64,000 nucleotides of DNA, taken from the NCBI GenBank assembly GCA_964567745.1, contig CAZMNY010000014.1:96427-160426 (forward strand), given 5' to 3'. The stretch comes from CAZMNY01 sp964567745 (lineage in GTDB: Bacteria > Planctomycetota > Planctomycetia > Pirellulales > Pirellulaceae). Positions 18,354 to 28,271 of the stretch are shown piece after piece. The notes under the pieces are model-generated. The model did not search any database. It saw only the letters and a list, made by a program, of their open reading frames with translations, and was not told the origin of the DNA. The position numbers and the translations under genes are program-made. Positions within the stretch are counted from its first letter, which is position 1; each line of letters starts with the position of its first letter.

Positions 18354-20417
18354 TCACTTCTTTTCCGGCTCGAACTGTATGGCATCGGCAATGACGTGAC
18401 CGTTTGCGCCTTGATTGTTGATCTCCACTTCGCCACGACCGTCGAACGAAAAGACTCCAAGCGGCTCAAAAAGACCGTCTACGGTTGGCTTCTTACGCTG
18501 ATCAAGAATGGCGGTCGTCGTGCCTTTGGCATGACGAATGACAACTGTCGTCTCGCTTGAGCGATTGCTAAAAGCCGAATACGAGGCGCGAACGTGATAG
18601 TCGCCCGGCGCGAGTTTCGCTCGATAGATAGCGCGTTTGCGACCCTGCTCAAGATTGCCATCGTGGCGGTATCCAAGTTCGACGTATGACGGCGTCGAGT
18701 TACTCTCGGACCAGGTGCCCACAAATTCAGCATTGGAATCGTCAACGATAACGCCGGGCAACTTGCTCGCAGAGATGAGACGCTTTGCCGCAGTCGGGCT
18801 CGGCAGGTCGAGCACTTGGCGATCTTTGACAAGCTGACTGCGAAGTCGATCGTAGGGCACGTGCTGGATGACTCCATCGCGCTCAAGCGCCATTGCGGCC
18901 GCTGTCGCCGCGGATTGTCCAAGGACCATGAAAACCGGTTCCATGCGAATCGAACCGAATGCGATATGCGTCGCGGACAAACAGACCGGCACAAGCAAGT
19001 TGCACGCCTCTTGCTCTTTGGGCGTAATGCTGCGATAGCTGACGAGATACGCTCCGCCTGGGGAGACTTGCACGTCGCCTTCGTCTTGGGCGAAGCCATT
19101 CGCATCGACATAACGGTGAACATTGTGCGAATCCATGTTGTAGGAGCCGAGCCCGATCGAGTCCTTCGCAATCCGCACTCGACGACAATCGAGCTCGCTC
19201 ATCACATACGACGAAACCATGCGCCTCGACTCGCGCACGTAAATCTGTCTCGGCCAATTGCCGTTGCCTGTGAATTCATCCTTCGCCAAGCCCCAACTCT
19301 GCGTCAACCGCCTCAGTTCCTCGGGCACGCGAGGATGATGGGCGAGCGTCCACATCAAACCTTTCTGGTAGTCTTCGTGTTCTTTGAGAATTCTCTCGCG
19401 CTCGGCGTAACTCGCCTCGGGATAATCGTGATTCATTCCGATGTAATCGGTCGACACGGCGCCATTGTTGTTCGTGTCCGTTTTTCCATTAGGCAACATG
19501 CCAGGCGCCAACGGCCAACGCAGATCGCCCGCCTCGAAGTTGCGCAACAACAATTCGTACTTGAGCGGGTCGTACTTGTCTGGCTTCGTGAAAGGAGTTT
19601 GATTGTCAGCGACTTGAGTCATGCACATGCGGTAACAAAACGCTTGCAGTCCCTTGTCTCCTTGGCCGTCCTTGCCAGGGTCTTGAGCAGCGACGTCGGG
19701 CAGGAGCCCGCTGGACGGGTTGCCAGGTTCGACGTAGGGGTCGACGTCTTTCGTGAAGCGATGGTTGTGGGTGTTTCGTGCTTTTTGCACGCCGTTGAGC
19801 GACTCGCCGTATTGCGAATTACTTTCGCGTCCCACGCTGTACGAAACGTCTGACGCGGCCATCAGGTCGCCTTCGTAGGTCGCGTCGATAAACATCTTGC
19901 CTCGATAGATCGCACCGCCTTCGCAACGAATCGAGACAATTTGGTTGCCATTCTTGACGACGCCGCGCGAGCGATCGAGTCGACGGTCTCGGTCGACGCG
20001 CAAATCGTTTGCCTTTATCCAACGCTCAAAAATCGCCTCGGCGACATGGGGTTCAAACGTCCACATCGCGTCGTCCAACTCGCGGTACTTGGCGAAGCTG
20101 CTTTGCTTTGTGTGAGTCCACGCAGCGTCGTGATCGTAGTGTCGTTTGACCTCTTGATAAAACTCGCGCGCGACTCCGCCGATCGCTCGTTTGTCGCCTG
20201 TGTCGGTGTAGCCGAGGCCATTTGTTGTGAGTCCGCCGACATGGTCTGTCGGCTCGATCACGACGACCGACAATCCCATCCGCTTGGCCTGGACCGCCGC
20301 CGCCATTCCGCAACTCGTCGCGCCATAGATGACGAGATCGTGACTCGACTCTTCGCCGAGGAGATTCGTCAGGCTCGACGCAACAAGAAACAACGACAGC
20401 ACAAATTCTCGCAACAT
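18354..20417 (-). CDS. secreted FAD-dependent oxidoreductase with xanthan-lyase-like tail
   Basis: About 687 residues. ATG at 20417 is preferred because GGAG lies six bases before it; another ATG lies four codons upstream. A signal peptide (MLREFVLSLFLVASSLTNLL) precedes the dinucleotide-binding fold HDLVIYGATSCGMAAAVQAK and VVVIEPTDHVGGLTTNGLG, as in the FAD_oxidored family. The central region (MFIDATYEGDLMAASDVSYS) is the family's conserved Asp-Ala-Thr-Tyr-Glu-Gly-Asp block. Residues about 560-687 form a golvesin/xanthan-lyase-like beta domain (ADAIQFEPE at the end), typical of planctomycete exported oxidoreductases. The substrate is unknown; glycan-related oxidation is plausible. Confidence 0.85.
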   Translation of the reverse strand: MLREFVLSLFLVASSLTNLLGEESSHDLVIYGATSCGMAAAVQAKRMGLSVVVIEPTDHVGGLTTNGLGYTDTGDKRAIGGVAREFYQEVKRHYDHDAAWTHTKQSSFAKYRELDDAMWTFEPHVAEAIFERWIKANDLRVDRDRRLDRSRGVVKNGNQIVSIRCEGGAIYRGKMFIDATYEGDLMAASDVSYSVGRESNSQYGESLNGVQKARNTHNHRFTKDVDPYVEPGNPSSGLLPDVAAQDPGKDGQGDKGLQAFCYRMCMTQVADNQTPFTKPDKYDPLKYELLLRNFEAGDLRWPLAPGMLPNGKTDTNNNGAVSTDYIGMNHDYPEASYAERERILKEHEDYQKGLMWTLAHHPRVPEELRRLTQSWGLAKDEFTGNGNWPRQIYVRESRRMVSSYVMSELDCRRVRIAKDSIGLGSYNMDSHNVHRYVDANGFAQDEGDVQVSPGGAYLVSYRSITPKEQEACNLLVPVCLSATHIAFGSIRMEPVFMVLGQSAATAAAMALERDGVIQHVPYDRLRSQLVKDRQVLDLPSPTAAKRLISASKLPGVIVDDSNAEFVGTWSESNSTPSYVELGYRHDGNLEQGRKRAIYRAKLAPGDYHVRASYSAFSNRSSETTVVIRHAKGTTTAILDQRKKPTVDGLFEPLGVFSFDGRGEVEINNQGANGHVIADAIQFEPEKK

Positions 20418-20540
20418 TGTAGGCTCCATCTAACACGCTAGCTGTGGCTGGAAGCCCGGTCACGCTTTGCGTTGCTCAGGCAGCGCGAGTTGCTTCATTC
20501 CAGAACAAAAAACTCAAAGCGACTCGCGGCAGCCTCTCAA

Positions 20541-23500
20541 TCAAAGATTCTCAAGAATGAAACGCGTCATCAGGTCTTTCAAATGCCGAGACAAATTCGG
20601 AGAGTGCACACTGTGCCGGCTCTTGGGATAGAACATCATCTCGAATGGACGTCGAGCGTTTTGCAGGGCCGACGCGAATTGGAGCGAATTGCTTAGATGC
20701 ACGTTATCGTCAATCGTCCCGTGCAACAGCAACAATCGGCCTTGTAAATTCTTCGCCGCTCGCACAGCTGAGCTGCTCTCGTAGCCCTTCTTGTTATTTT
20801 GCGGAAGGTCCATATACCGTTCGGTATAGACGGCGTCATAGTTCTTCCAGTCGGTCACAGGCGCCCCCGCAATCCCAACGCTAAACGACTTCGAATGGGT
20901 CAGAGCGTAGCTGGTCATGTAACCGCCGTAGCTCCAGCCCCAGATTCCGATGCGCCCGTTGTCGACCCAAGATTGCTGCTTCAGCCAGCCGAGTCCGTCC
21001 TCAATGTCCTTCAGCTCCTCCTTGCCCAAGTCACCGTAGATCGGCCACGCATGCTTTGCCGTCCCGCCGGCGGATCGGTTGTCGCAGCTCCAAATGACGT
21101 AGCCTTGTTGAGCCAACATTTGGTGCCAAAGGTAGGTCGAGCCGCCCCATCGATTGCGGACCGTCGGAGCCTGAGGGCCGCTGTAGACGTAGCACAGCAC
21201 CGGATATTTCTTGGACGGATCGAAGTTTGGCGGCTTGATCACGGTCGCGTTGAGCGACACGCCGTCTCGCGCTTTCACGGTGAAGAATTCCGGCTTGCTT
21301 ACCTCGTAGTACGACAACCGGTCGGTCAAGTTGGGTTCAATCGTGCGTACGTACGTGCCGTCGGCGCGGCGCAGGTCGGCCTTCGTCGGCTGCCCTGCCT
21401 GACTGTAATAGTCGAAGAAGAATGTGAAATCGTCGTTGAACCGGCCAGCGTGATTTCCCTTCTTGTCGGTCAACCGCTGAGGCTCGCCGCCAGCCAACGC
21501 CACTCGATAGACTTGGGATTCGCGCGGCCAATCCGGACCGCCAGTGAAATACACCCACTCCTCCGCCTTGTCGACGCCGAGCAGTCGTTCGATGTTCCAA
21601 TCGCCTTTCGTCACGGCCCGAGTTTGCCCGCCGTCAGCGGAAACGTGATAGAGGTGCTTGTAACCGCTTCTTTCGCTAAGCCAGAGGAAAGCGCCGTCTT
21701 CAAGCCAAGTCGGCTCGCCAAGCACGTTGACCCAGGCGCCGGCGTCTTCGTGAATCAAGCGTTGCGGTTCGCCGCCTGTCGCTGAGACAGCAAAGAGAGT
21801 GAGCTCGGTTTGGCGACGATTCTGTGTCTGATAGATAACCCGGCCGCCCTTCTCATCCCATCCAACTCGGACGATAAGCGGTTCGTCGCTCTTCTTGCTC
21901 TCCGGTTCAATCCACCATGTTTTCCCGCCATCAATCTCGACGACGCCCAATGCGACGTGGGGAAGCGGGTCGCCCGACTTGGGATAGCGAGTCACTTCGA
22001 GGTTCTGACGAACCGGAATGTTGTCCGCGACGGTGTAACGGCCGACCGGTTTTTCATCGAGGCGAAGAAAGGCGATGCGCGACGAATCGGGGCTCCACCA
22101 AAACGCTTTGAATTTGCCTCGACCGTAAATCTCCTCTTGGTAGACCCAGTCGAGCTGCCCGAACAAACGCTCGGTCGAGCCCTTCTCGGTGAGCCGCGTC
22201 TCTTTTGCCGTTTCGACATCGACGACGAAAAGGGTTTGGTCACGTACAAACGCGACTTGTTTTCCGTCCGCGCTAAACGTAGCAAATCGTTCGGACCCTT
22301 TCGTGTTTGTCAAACGCACAGCCGACTCTTGCCCCGTGCGGTGATAGAACAAGTCGTTGGCGTGGCTGATCAGAACTGCGTCCTTTTGCGGGCTCTTCGT
22401 CCCGCCGCCGGCCATCTTCTTTGCATCTTTCTTGCTGATCTTCTCGAGCTTCAGCAGAGCTTGCTCAAGCTTCTCGGTCGATTCTTCCTTGAGCGGAGTC
22501 TGCGCGCCGGTGGCTGCGTCGACTTGCACTTTGCGGCCAGCCCAATTTCGGTTGTATCGAGCCTCGCCTTCTCGCCATTGCAAGCCGGTAGGAAAGACGC
22601 CACTGAAGTTGCGACGCTTCTCGGGACCGTAAATCATGTCGAGCGTGAGACGTTTTGTCGGAACGACTCTCTCGATTCTCTGAGAAATCACGGCTTTACC
22701 ATCGGTAACACTCAGCACTGGATAGCCGACGCCTTTCGCAAGCCCGTCAAAAAATCCCCAATGGGCAAGACCGTCTTCACTTCGAGGCTCGAGCAAGTAG
22801 GCTGCGAGCGGCGAAAGTGGCTGATTGCAACGCACGACAAAGTCGCCTTCGCGGATTTCGAGTTCCGTGGCCTTGCGATCTATTTCCAGGTCCTGGGATC
22901 GCCGACCCTGAAAAGCTTTTCGTTGCTTCGTGACTTTCTTGATCGTGTAGCCGTGTCCCTTCGCCGTTGCATCCTCGAGAACTCGTTCGACTTGAATGCC
23001 ATGCATCAACAGCCTGTCGGCAACTCGAACCTCAGAGCCTCGCAGCACGTAGGCTCTCGGCATCGTGACTGATTCGGAGGATTCGTAGCGCGTCATCAGC
23101 TTGACCGGAAAGTCTTGCGGCTCACCCTTTACCAGTTTCGTTTGCTTGTAGTGATCCATATCGATCGAATTCGGCTTGAAACCCGCGACCGAGGCTGAAC
23201 CATGCGCTTTCAGTTTGGAACGCAATGAAATACTGCCGTCGCCTTCCTGACGACTTGCATTCTCCGCGACGTTATCAAGCAGTTTACGAAGCTCATCCTT
23301 GCGGGCGATCGCAGTCTCAATGCAGCTGCGAACAAACACGCGGCTCGCCTCGATCCGCCGCTCATATGTCTTGTAGGCGTAAGCCTCGCTAAGGATGCCG
23401 ATTCGTCCCCTGAGCCCAACGTACTCCGTGCTGTATCGACCCTGGGGCCCGAATGTTGTCCAGACTTTGTGAGCCGGATCAAAGTTTCCGTACTCAAACG

Positions 23501-24242
23501 TAGCCACATTGCGATCTAAACAACGCTTTTTAACGTTGCCAAGAAAAATGTCATTCACGTACGACCGCAAGTCTTCGTTAACCAGCGGATTGCGAGGCCC
23601 GGAAAACGTCAGGTCATATCGATGAAAGGAACCGTTGGTCGTGTGAGTGTCGATGAACAGGTGTGGATTCCAATCGTTGATTGTCTTGACGAGCCCACGC
23701 GTTTCGGGCGCGTCGAGCTTGGTAAAGTCGCGATTGAGATCCAGCCCCTGAGCGTTCTCGCGCAAACCGCAACCGGCTGCTGGCCCCGCTTGTCTCGAAC
23801 GATGTTCCTTGCCAACTCGGTCATTCGCATCCGCGTTGTAATTCGGAGCAATAAGAAACACGACGTGTTCAAGCATCTTGTGCTCGGCGTCCAAAGCCAA
23901 CTCTCGAGCAATCTCGAGCAAGGCCTCTTTCCCGGCACATTCGCCCGAGTGGATATTGCCTAGCAATAAAACGACAAGCCGCGCATCGCCGGCAAGTTGA
24001 CTGGGCTCAGACACCGGCGGGTTGGCGACGATCAGCAATTCGATGTCCCGAGCCTCAACCGTTTGTCCAGCACGCGAGCGGACAACGTGAGGCACCTGTT
24101 CTGCCAACTGAGCGGCAAACTGCGACACGTCTTGGGACGTCGAGGTGGCTTGGTAGTTGCTAGATTCAGCAACCGTCTTGGGTTCGGCGGCCAACGCGAT
24201 CGAGGAGGTCAGCAACACAACGAACAACGCAGCACGGATCAT
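20541..24242 (-). CDS. fusion of M14 zinc carboxypeptidase and S9 prolyl oligopeptidase/DPP IV
   Basis: A 1233-residue exported protein with signal peptide (MIRAALFVVLLTSSIALAAE). Residues about 35-330 are an M14 peptidase: zinc ligands HSGE at 98-101, substrate-binding NRD at 170-172 and the second zinc His at 200 (FIDTHTTNG). Residues about 530-950 are a DPP IV-type beta-propeller with DWVYQEEIYGRG, where the Glu pair binds the substrate N-terminus. The S9 hydrolase follows: GWSYGG with Ser near 1104, LHGTIDDNVH with Asp near 1178 and SRHSVH with His near 1210. All catalytic residues of both enzymes are present, so it can be read as a two-headed peptidase that attacks peptides from both termini. 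Confidence 0.9.
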   Translation of the reverse strand: MIRAALFVVLLTSSIALAAEPKTVAESSNYQATSTSQDVSQFAAQLAEQVPHVVRSRAGQTVEARDIELLIVANPPVSEPSQLAGDARLVVLLLGNIHSGECAGKEALLEIARELALDAEHKMLEHVVFLIAPNYNADANDRVGKEHRSRQAGPAAGCGLRENAQGLDLNRDFTKLDAPETRGLVKTINDWNPHLFIDTHTTNGSFHRYDLTFSGPRNPLVNEDLRSYVNDIFLGNVKKRCLDRNVATFEYGNFDPAHKVWTTFGPQGRYSTEYVGLRGRIGILSEAYAYKTYERRIEASRVFVRSCIETAIARKDELRKLLDNVAENASRQEGDGSISLRSKLKAHGSASVAGFKPNSIDMDHYKQTKLVKGEPQDFPVKLMTRYESSESVTMPRAYVLRGSEVRVADRLLMHGIQVERVLEDATAKGHGYTIKKVTKQRKAFQGRRSQDLEIDRKATELEIREGDFVVRCNQPLSPLAAYLLEPRSEDGLAHWGFFDGLAKGVGYPVLSVTDGKAVISQRIERVVPTKRLTLDMIYGPEKRRNFSGVFPTGLQWREGEARYNRNWAGRKVQVDAATGAQTPLKEESTEKLEQALLKLEKISKKDAKKMAGGGTKSPQKDAVLISHANDLFYHRTGQESAVRLTNTKGSERFATFSADGKQVAFVRDQTLFVVDVETAKETRLTEKGSTERLFGQLDWVYQEEIYGRGKFKAFWWSPDSSRIAFLRLDEKPVGRYTVADNIPVRQNLEVTRYPKSGDPLPHVALGVVEIDGGKTWWIEPESKKSDEPLIVRVGWDEKGGRVIYQTQNRRQTELTLFAVSATGGEPQRLIHEDAGAWVNVLGEPTWLEDGAFLWLSERSGYKHLYHVSADGGQTRAVTKGDWNIERLLGVDKAEEWVYFTGGPDWPRESQVYRVALAGGEPQRLTDKKGNHAGRFNDDFTFFFDYYSQAGQPTKADLRRADGTYVRTIEPNLTDRLSYYEVSKPEFFTVKARDGVSLNATVIKPPNFDPSKKYPVLCYVYSGPQAPTVRNRWGGSTYLWHQMLAQQGYVIWSCDNRSAGGTAKHAWPIYGDLGKEELKDIEDGLGWLKQQSWVDNGRIGIWGWSYGGYMTSYALTHSKSFSVGIAGAPVTDWKNYDAVYTERYMDLPQNNKKGYESSSAVRAAKNLQGRLLLLHGTIDDNVHLSNSLQFASALQNARRPFEMMFYPKSRHSVHSPNLSRHLKDLMTRFILENL

Positions 24243-24598
24243 TCGAGGGGTCCTTATTATGGCAAGTGAAGCACTATGATAGCCCAGACGAAGCCGATGT
24301 GCGCTGGCGCAATAGAGCTGCCAAATCGAAAATCAGACGGCCTTCGGCAACGCGTTCATGAGGTCGCAGTCTCGACCCTAATTATTCAGGTCACGACCAC
24401 CAACGAGCCCCCTCTCCCACGACGCACGAGACGTTATGTGAAAGACGGGCTTATAGCATTCAAACCTAAGGCGTTGCCCGTAGGCTACGTTGAGGTAGGC
24501 GTTGGCCAACAGGTGCGAGGGGCGACGCGAATAGCCGCCAAGACCCCACGTGCTCGCCCCGTGTCCTTGAATCAGGTTCATCAGCTACAGCGTTGCCG
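24243..24598. other. intergenic region, 356 bp, no gene seen
   Basis: Lies between the peptidase fusion and the PHP-type gene. A segment near 24415-24560 (ccctctcccacgacgcacga and following) has the look of a dispersed non-coding sequence, but I see no second copy in the window. Confidence 0.35.
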
Positions 24599-26734
24599 CT
24601 ATCTCTCAGCTTGTGCCCGAAGTGATTCGCCTTCGGAGCGAGCGAACTTCATAAACGCGTCGAGGGTCGATAGCTTCTCAACGGCAAGCGCACCTGTTGC
24701 CTCTGGACCGCCGATCCTCCCCCCTGCACGACTCCATTGCTCGGCGGCAAACAGAGCCACTGACGGGTCGTAATTACGAAGTTCCGCGAGCAGCGGCTTG
24801 AGCTTTCCATCTGTCTTGCTCATCACGTCGCGCGCCAACTCTCGAGCAGATTTCCATTGCCCATCCCCGTCGGCATCGATGCGAACGACGCCGGTGCATC
24901 CGAAAACGAAAGGCCGCCACTCGGTTGAGCTCGGTTGATAAGGCTTGGCGACCGGCCAGTGCAAACCGCGAACGCCGGGCCCTCGGGCGACAGCGACAAG
25001 ATGAATGTCGTGACTCATCCGGCCCAGTCGCCACTTCACCGTCGACTTGACGCCCGCAATACGGCGCCGTTGTTCGGGAATTTCGCGGGTTCGAATTAGG
25101 CATCCGTTGGCGAAAAGATCGACACGCTCGGCCGTTGTCCACGCTGGTCCCTGCACCCTCACTTCAACTTCGACGGCCTCTTTTGAAGGTCCGTCGCTAT
25201 CGGTCCCGACTTTGCGCTTCAGAGTTCCGCCCGATCGAACTCCATTCACCTTCATATCGACCAGCAACCCCAGGCTCACGAGAACTCGGCCCGCAATGAA
25301 GCTCGACACGGCATCGTCCACATCAATTTCGCCGGGCTTTGTATCGTCGACGTAGACATACGATCGACCTTGGCCAACGATCTTCCGCGCGACTTCGTGA
25401 GAATCGCTCGAACCGATCGCGGTGATTGCCTGGCCGCCGTTGACTATCGTCAGCCAATCGTGAAACAGAACCATTGGATCCGACTGTAGAGCGGCGGAGT
25501 TGATCAGCTCGAGCCCATTGGCCTGCAGTGTTCGATTGTCTAAACGCGTGCCTGTCGCGCCGATCATGTTCTCTGGGTCGAAGGGCGTGAAGCCGGAGTG
25601 CACGTCTCGAGGGTGGTTGATGATTGCAAAGCGAACGTCGGGCGTTGCGTAGATGCTTTTGAACAACGCCTCCCAACTGGGAGCCTTGTGATTGGAGGGC
25701 TCGGCGGTCGCCGTTGCCGGAAAGACATTGAAGTGGCCAAATTTCGTGGTGACTTCATTGCCTATGATGGGAGTTACATACGAAGCGACTTTGTACCGTT
25801 TCAAATAGGGTCGGTAGTCGACGTGAACGTTGTGATCCGTCGCCACCGCTAGCTCAATGCCTTCGCCCGCCAGCGTAATCATTCGCTCGGCCAACGACGC
25901 ATCGCCGTGCCTCGAAACCTCGAACGTGTGCACATGAGTATCGCAGGCCGCCAACCCGCTTGTCTCAACGACGCGATTGACCCGAAACATTAACTCGGTC
26001 GAACTGCCGGTTTCCATCTTTATCGCGCGCCGTGACAAGTCGTATTCGAAGCCGCGACCGCACAAGACGGTGTAGTCTCCGGACGCCAATCCGATCTCGG
26101 CTCGCCCGGTCGAGCTGTAGACGACGCCCGGCCGAATCGCCAAATGGTCATTCGATTGTGCGCCTATCGCCGACCGCGATCCTGCGCTGTTCAATATTGT
26201 GAATCGACATGGGATCGGCTGTCCCTCGCTGTCTTTGGCGATCAAGGTGATCCGCGACTCGCCAAGCGATTCCGCGCGAGGGCGATCGTCAATCCAAACG
26301 CCTCCGATTCGCACGTCGTCGCCCCGCTCGCCAGTCGCCTCGATCACGAGTCGGTTGACGCCCGCGACAATTGCGCCCGGCGCCAACTCCCAGACCTCCA
26401 CCATGTCATTCTCATCGCTGAACAACCGGCCGAGCCGCTTGCCGTTGAGCACGACCTGCCATGCTTCTTTGACATCGACTCGGCGCAAACCCAATGTCCA
26501 AGGCTTCGTGTTGGGCTCCGCGGTAAATGGAATCATCAACTTCGAGCCGTTGGCGCGCTCAGGGAAACTCGACCACTCGCGCCGATCACCGCTTCGCAGA
26601 TGGGTCATTTCCTTGTGAAGAATTCGCCGTTTCGCGTGAGCTGTCATGGACGTGCCGAAGACGATGACCGCTGCCAGACAAAAAGCCAGCCGGGCTATGA
26701 ATGACAAAAGCAAACTTGATGCTTGAGTTCTCAC
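24599..26734 (-). CDS. CehA/McbA-type PHP metallohydrolase, secreted
   Basis: About 711 residues. The GTG at 26734 has GGGAG five bases upstream and starts a signal peptide (LLLSFIARLAFCLAAVIVFG); an ATG at 26746 lacks a ribosome site but is possible. The N-terminal 260 residues are beta-rich carbohydrate-binding-like domains. Residues about 270-470 form a PHP-type metallohydrolase: DTHVHTFEVSRHGD, VATDHNVHVDYRPYL, GNEVTTKFGHFNVF, INHPRDVH and AIGSSDSHEVARK carry the metal-binding His and Asp residues in PHP order. Enzymes of this group cleave phosphoesters or similar bonds; the substrate here is unknown. Confidence 0.8.
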   Translation of the reverse strand: MRTQASSLLLSFIARLAFCLAAVIVFGTSMTAHAKRRILHKEMTHLRSGDRREWSSFPERANGSKLMIPFTAEPNTKPWTLGLRRVDVKEAWQVVLNGKRLGRLFSDENDMVEVWELAPGAIVAGVNRLVIEATGERGDDVRIGGVWIDDRPRAESLGESRITLIAKDSEGQPIPCRFTILNSAGSRSAIGAQSNDHLAIRPGVVYSSTGRAEIGLASGDYTVLCGRGFEYDLSRRAIKMETGSSTELMFRVNRVVETSGLAACDTHVHTFEVSRHGDASLAERMITLAGEGIELAVATDHNVHVDYRPYLKRYKVASYVTPIIGNEVTTKFGHFNVFPATATAEPSNHKAPSWEALFKSIYATPDVRFAIINHPRDVHSGFTPFDPENMIGATGTRLDNRTLQANGLELINSAALQSDPMVLFHDWLTIVNGGQAITAIGSSDSHEVARKIVGQGRSYVYVDDTKPGEIDVDDAVSSFIAGRVLVSLGLLVDMKVNGVRSGGTLKRKVGTDSDGPSKEAVEVEVRVQGPAWTTAERVDLFANGCLIRTREIPEQRRRIAGVKSTVKWRLGRMSHDIHLVAVARGPGVRGLHWPVAKPYQPSSTEWRPFVFGCTGVVRIDADGDGQWKSARELARDVMSKTDGKLKPLLAELRNYDPSVALFAAEQWSRAGGRIGGPEATGALAVEKLSTLDAFMKFARSEGESLRAQAER

Positions 26735-26847
26735 AATCACTCCCATGACCAACTGAGGCGTTTCAACTTGGATTGAAAGCCCGTCATTGTAACGGAGTGA
26801 GAGCGCGGCGGAGAACTCGAACGGCGTTCGGTAAAGAATCGAGCGAC

Positions 26848-27621
26848 TTATTGACGAGGAATCCGAAACCTAATTCGGAGCTTCTCTGTTGTCGCCACTG
26901 CGCGGCCGCCTTGAAACGCGGGGCGCCCGCGCCAACTTGACACCGCAGTCACCGCCGCCTGATCCAACTCGGCATACCCCGTCGATTCGGCGACTTCCAC
27001 TCGCTCGACGACACCCTTTGCAGAAACGTAAAGCCGCAGTACGACTTCGCCCTCATGACCCAACGCATGGGCCTGCGGCGGATACTTGGGCGCTCGAGTG
27101 ACTGAGAAGTTTGGCGGAGTTCGCTCGTCGACGCCGATCCGCTGAGGCGGCTTGACTCGCACAACCACTGGTCGCGCGGTGCGTCTGCGTTTTACGATTT
27201 TGGCGGCTGCCGGCTCTGCCTCCGCCGAATCTCGCTGGTCGTTTCGTCGAGTACTACGGCTTTCCGGCACAGCCTCGTCCACTGCCGGCTCCACTCGTTC
27301 TGGCTTGCTTCCGACCACTTGTTGGGCTCGCTCGCGAGTCGCCAACGCCAACTGCGATGTCGGTGACGCGGTCGCGACCGGCTCAACGCTCGCCATTTTC
27401 ATCGGCGTCAACTCGACCTCAATCGGAGTCGGTGTCGGCGGCTCGAGCCAGGAAGCTTGCAGTGTCAAAGGCGAACTTGTCTGCTTTCCGTGAAAAGTGA
27501 CTTGGTCCGGAAGCGATATCGACCAGAGAGTCACCACGGCCAAGGCGCCGACATGAGTGGCTGCGGAAATCGCAATCGAGATGCTAGTAAATCGCGGAAA
27601 AAGCAACTGTCGACGGTCCAT
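26848..27621 (-). CDS. TonB-family energy transducer
   Basis: A 257-residue protein with a single N-terminal membrane anchor (ISIAISAATHVGALAVVTLW), a long Pro/Glu/Arg-rich periplasmic linker and a C-terminal TonB domain of about 85 residues (APKYPPQAHALGHEGEVVLR, ESTGYAELDQAAVTAVSSWR, LRIRFRIPRQ). TonB proteins transmit proton-motive force from ExbBD to outer-membrane receptors. No exbB, exbD or receptor gene lies nearby in this window. No clear ribosome site precedes the ATG at 27621. Confidence 0.85.
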   Translation of the reverse strand: MDRRQLLFPRFTSISIAISAATHVGALAVVTLWSISLPDQVTFHGKQTSSPLTLQASWLEPPTPTPIEVELTPMKMASVEPVATASPTSQLALATRERAQQVVGSKPERVEPAVDEAVPESRSTRRNDQRDSAEAEPAAAKIVKRRRTARPVVVRVKPPQRIGVDERTPPNFSVTRAPKYPPQAHALGHEGEVVLRLYVSAKGVVERVEVAESTGYAELDQAAVTAVSSWRGRPAFQGGRAVATTEKLRIRFRIPRQ

Positions 27622-27948
27622 TCAAAAGTGTTCGAGCAAAAGTGTCTAGTCGAAAGGATTTTTTAAGCTCTCACCCTATCCTAATCGTTGCGGGTGGAAT
27701 CGACTATCAGCTACCTTTAGGCAGGCTCATCTACGCTGGCTGCAACTGCAGGAATAATCGCCGTTTTCGTCAAATTCGACGTCTCGCGATGGCTCACTTC
27801 GTGCGAGATTTCACAATCTAATTCGTTGAAAGGGCCTGAAAATGTTCCGATTGTTGTTGGCGATTCATTTCAAATAGTGTCATAATGCGGCGTCACATCT
27901 CAGGGGTGTTCACCCTTTTCGGAACAGGCAAAGAGAAAGAGGTGTACC
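27622..27948. other. intergenic region, 327 bp, no coding sequence
   Basis: Divergent spacer between the TonB-like gene and the small basic protein gene. Apart from the promoter noted at 27857-27886 I see nothing in it. Confidence 0.5.
27857..27886 (+). promoter_or_regulatory. sigma-70-like promoter of the small basic protein gene
   Basis: TTGGCG at 27857-27862 and CATAAT at 27881-27886 are separated by 18 bases, about 60 bases upstream of the ATG at 27949. Confidence 0.45.
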
Positions 27949-28158
27949 ATGGCACGACGTAGGTCGATTGCGCGCGATCCTGCGCCGACGGAAATTGAAA
28001 ACCGTTGTGCGGAGATTCGCAGAGGTTGGAGCGAGATGACTCATCGAGTCCGAGCCGGTTACGGTCGGAACTACGAAGCAGTCGCTCAGAACGAAGCTTG
28101 GCTGCCTCCGGTAGTCAACTCTTTGGATCTGGATCTCGATCCAGCGTGGGATTGGTAA
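27949..28158 (+). CDS. small basic protein, unknown
   Basis: A 69-residue protein (MARRRSIARDPAPTEIENRC ... LDLDPAWDW). The start is supported by AAAGAGG seven bases upstream. The N-terminus is Arg-rich and the middle, RCAEIRRGWSEMTHRVRAGY, could form an amphipathic helix; the C-terminus is acidic and Trp-rich. It has its own promoter and a strong terminator, so it is a monocistronic transcript. I recognise no family, but the compact, well-bounded unit argues for a real and possibly well-expressed gene. Confidence 0.65.
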   Translation: MARRRSIARDPAPTEIENRCAEIRRGWSEMTHRVRAGYGRNYEAVAQNEAWLPPVVNSLDLDLDPAWDW

Positions 28159-28179
28159 CCCAACTCACGAGTCAAACTC

Positions 28180-28212
28180 GGCGGCGACTCATTGCGAGTC
28201 GCCGCCTTATTT
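28180..28212 (+). terminator. intrinsic terminator
   Basis: Perfect 11-bp stem GGCGGCGACTC/GAGTCGCCGCC with a five-base loop (ATTGC), followed by TTATTTT. It lies 22 bases past the small-protein stop codon. Confidence 0.85.
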
Positions 28213-28271
28213 TATGCGCGCAAGGTTACGTTCGACGAAACTCTATTGAACGCGAAAAGCTCGCGTGCCGA

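Noticed and set aside
22357..23072. long plus-strand frames opposite the peptidase fusion
   Set aside because: The minus strand carries complete catalytic motifs of two peptidases; the plus-strand frames are its shadow from high GC content.
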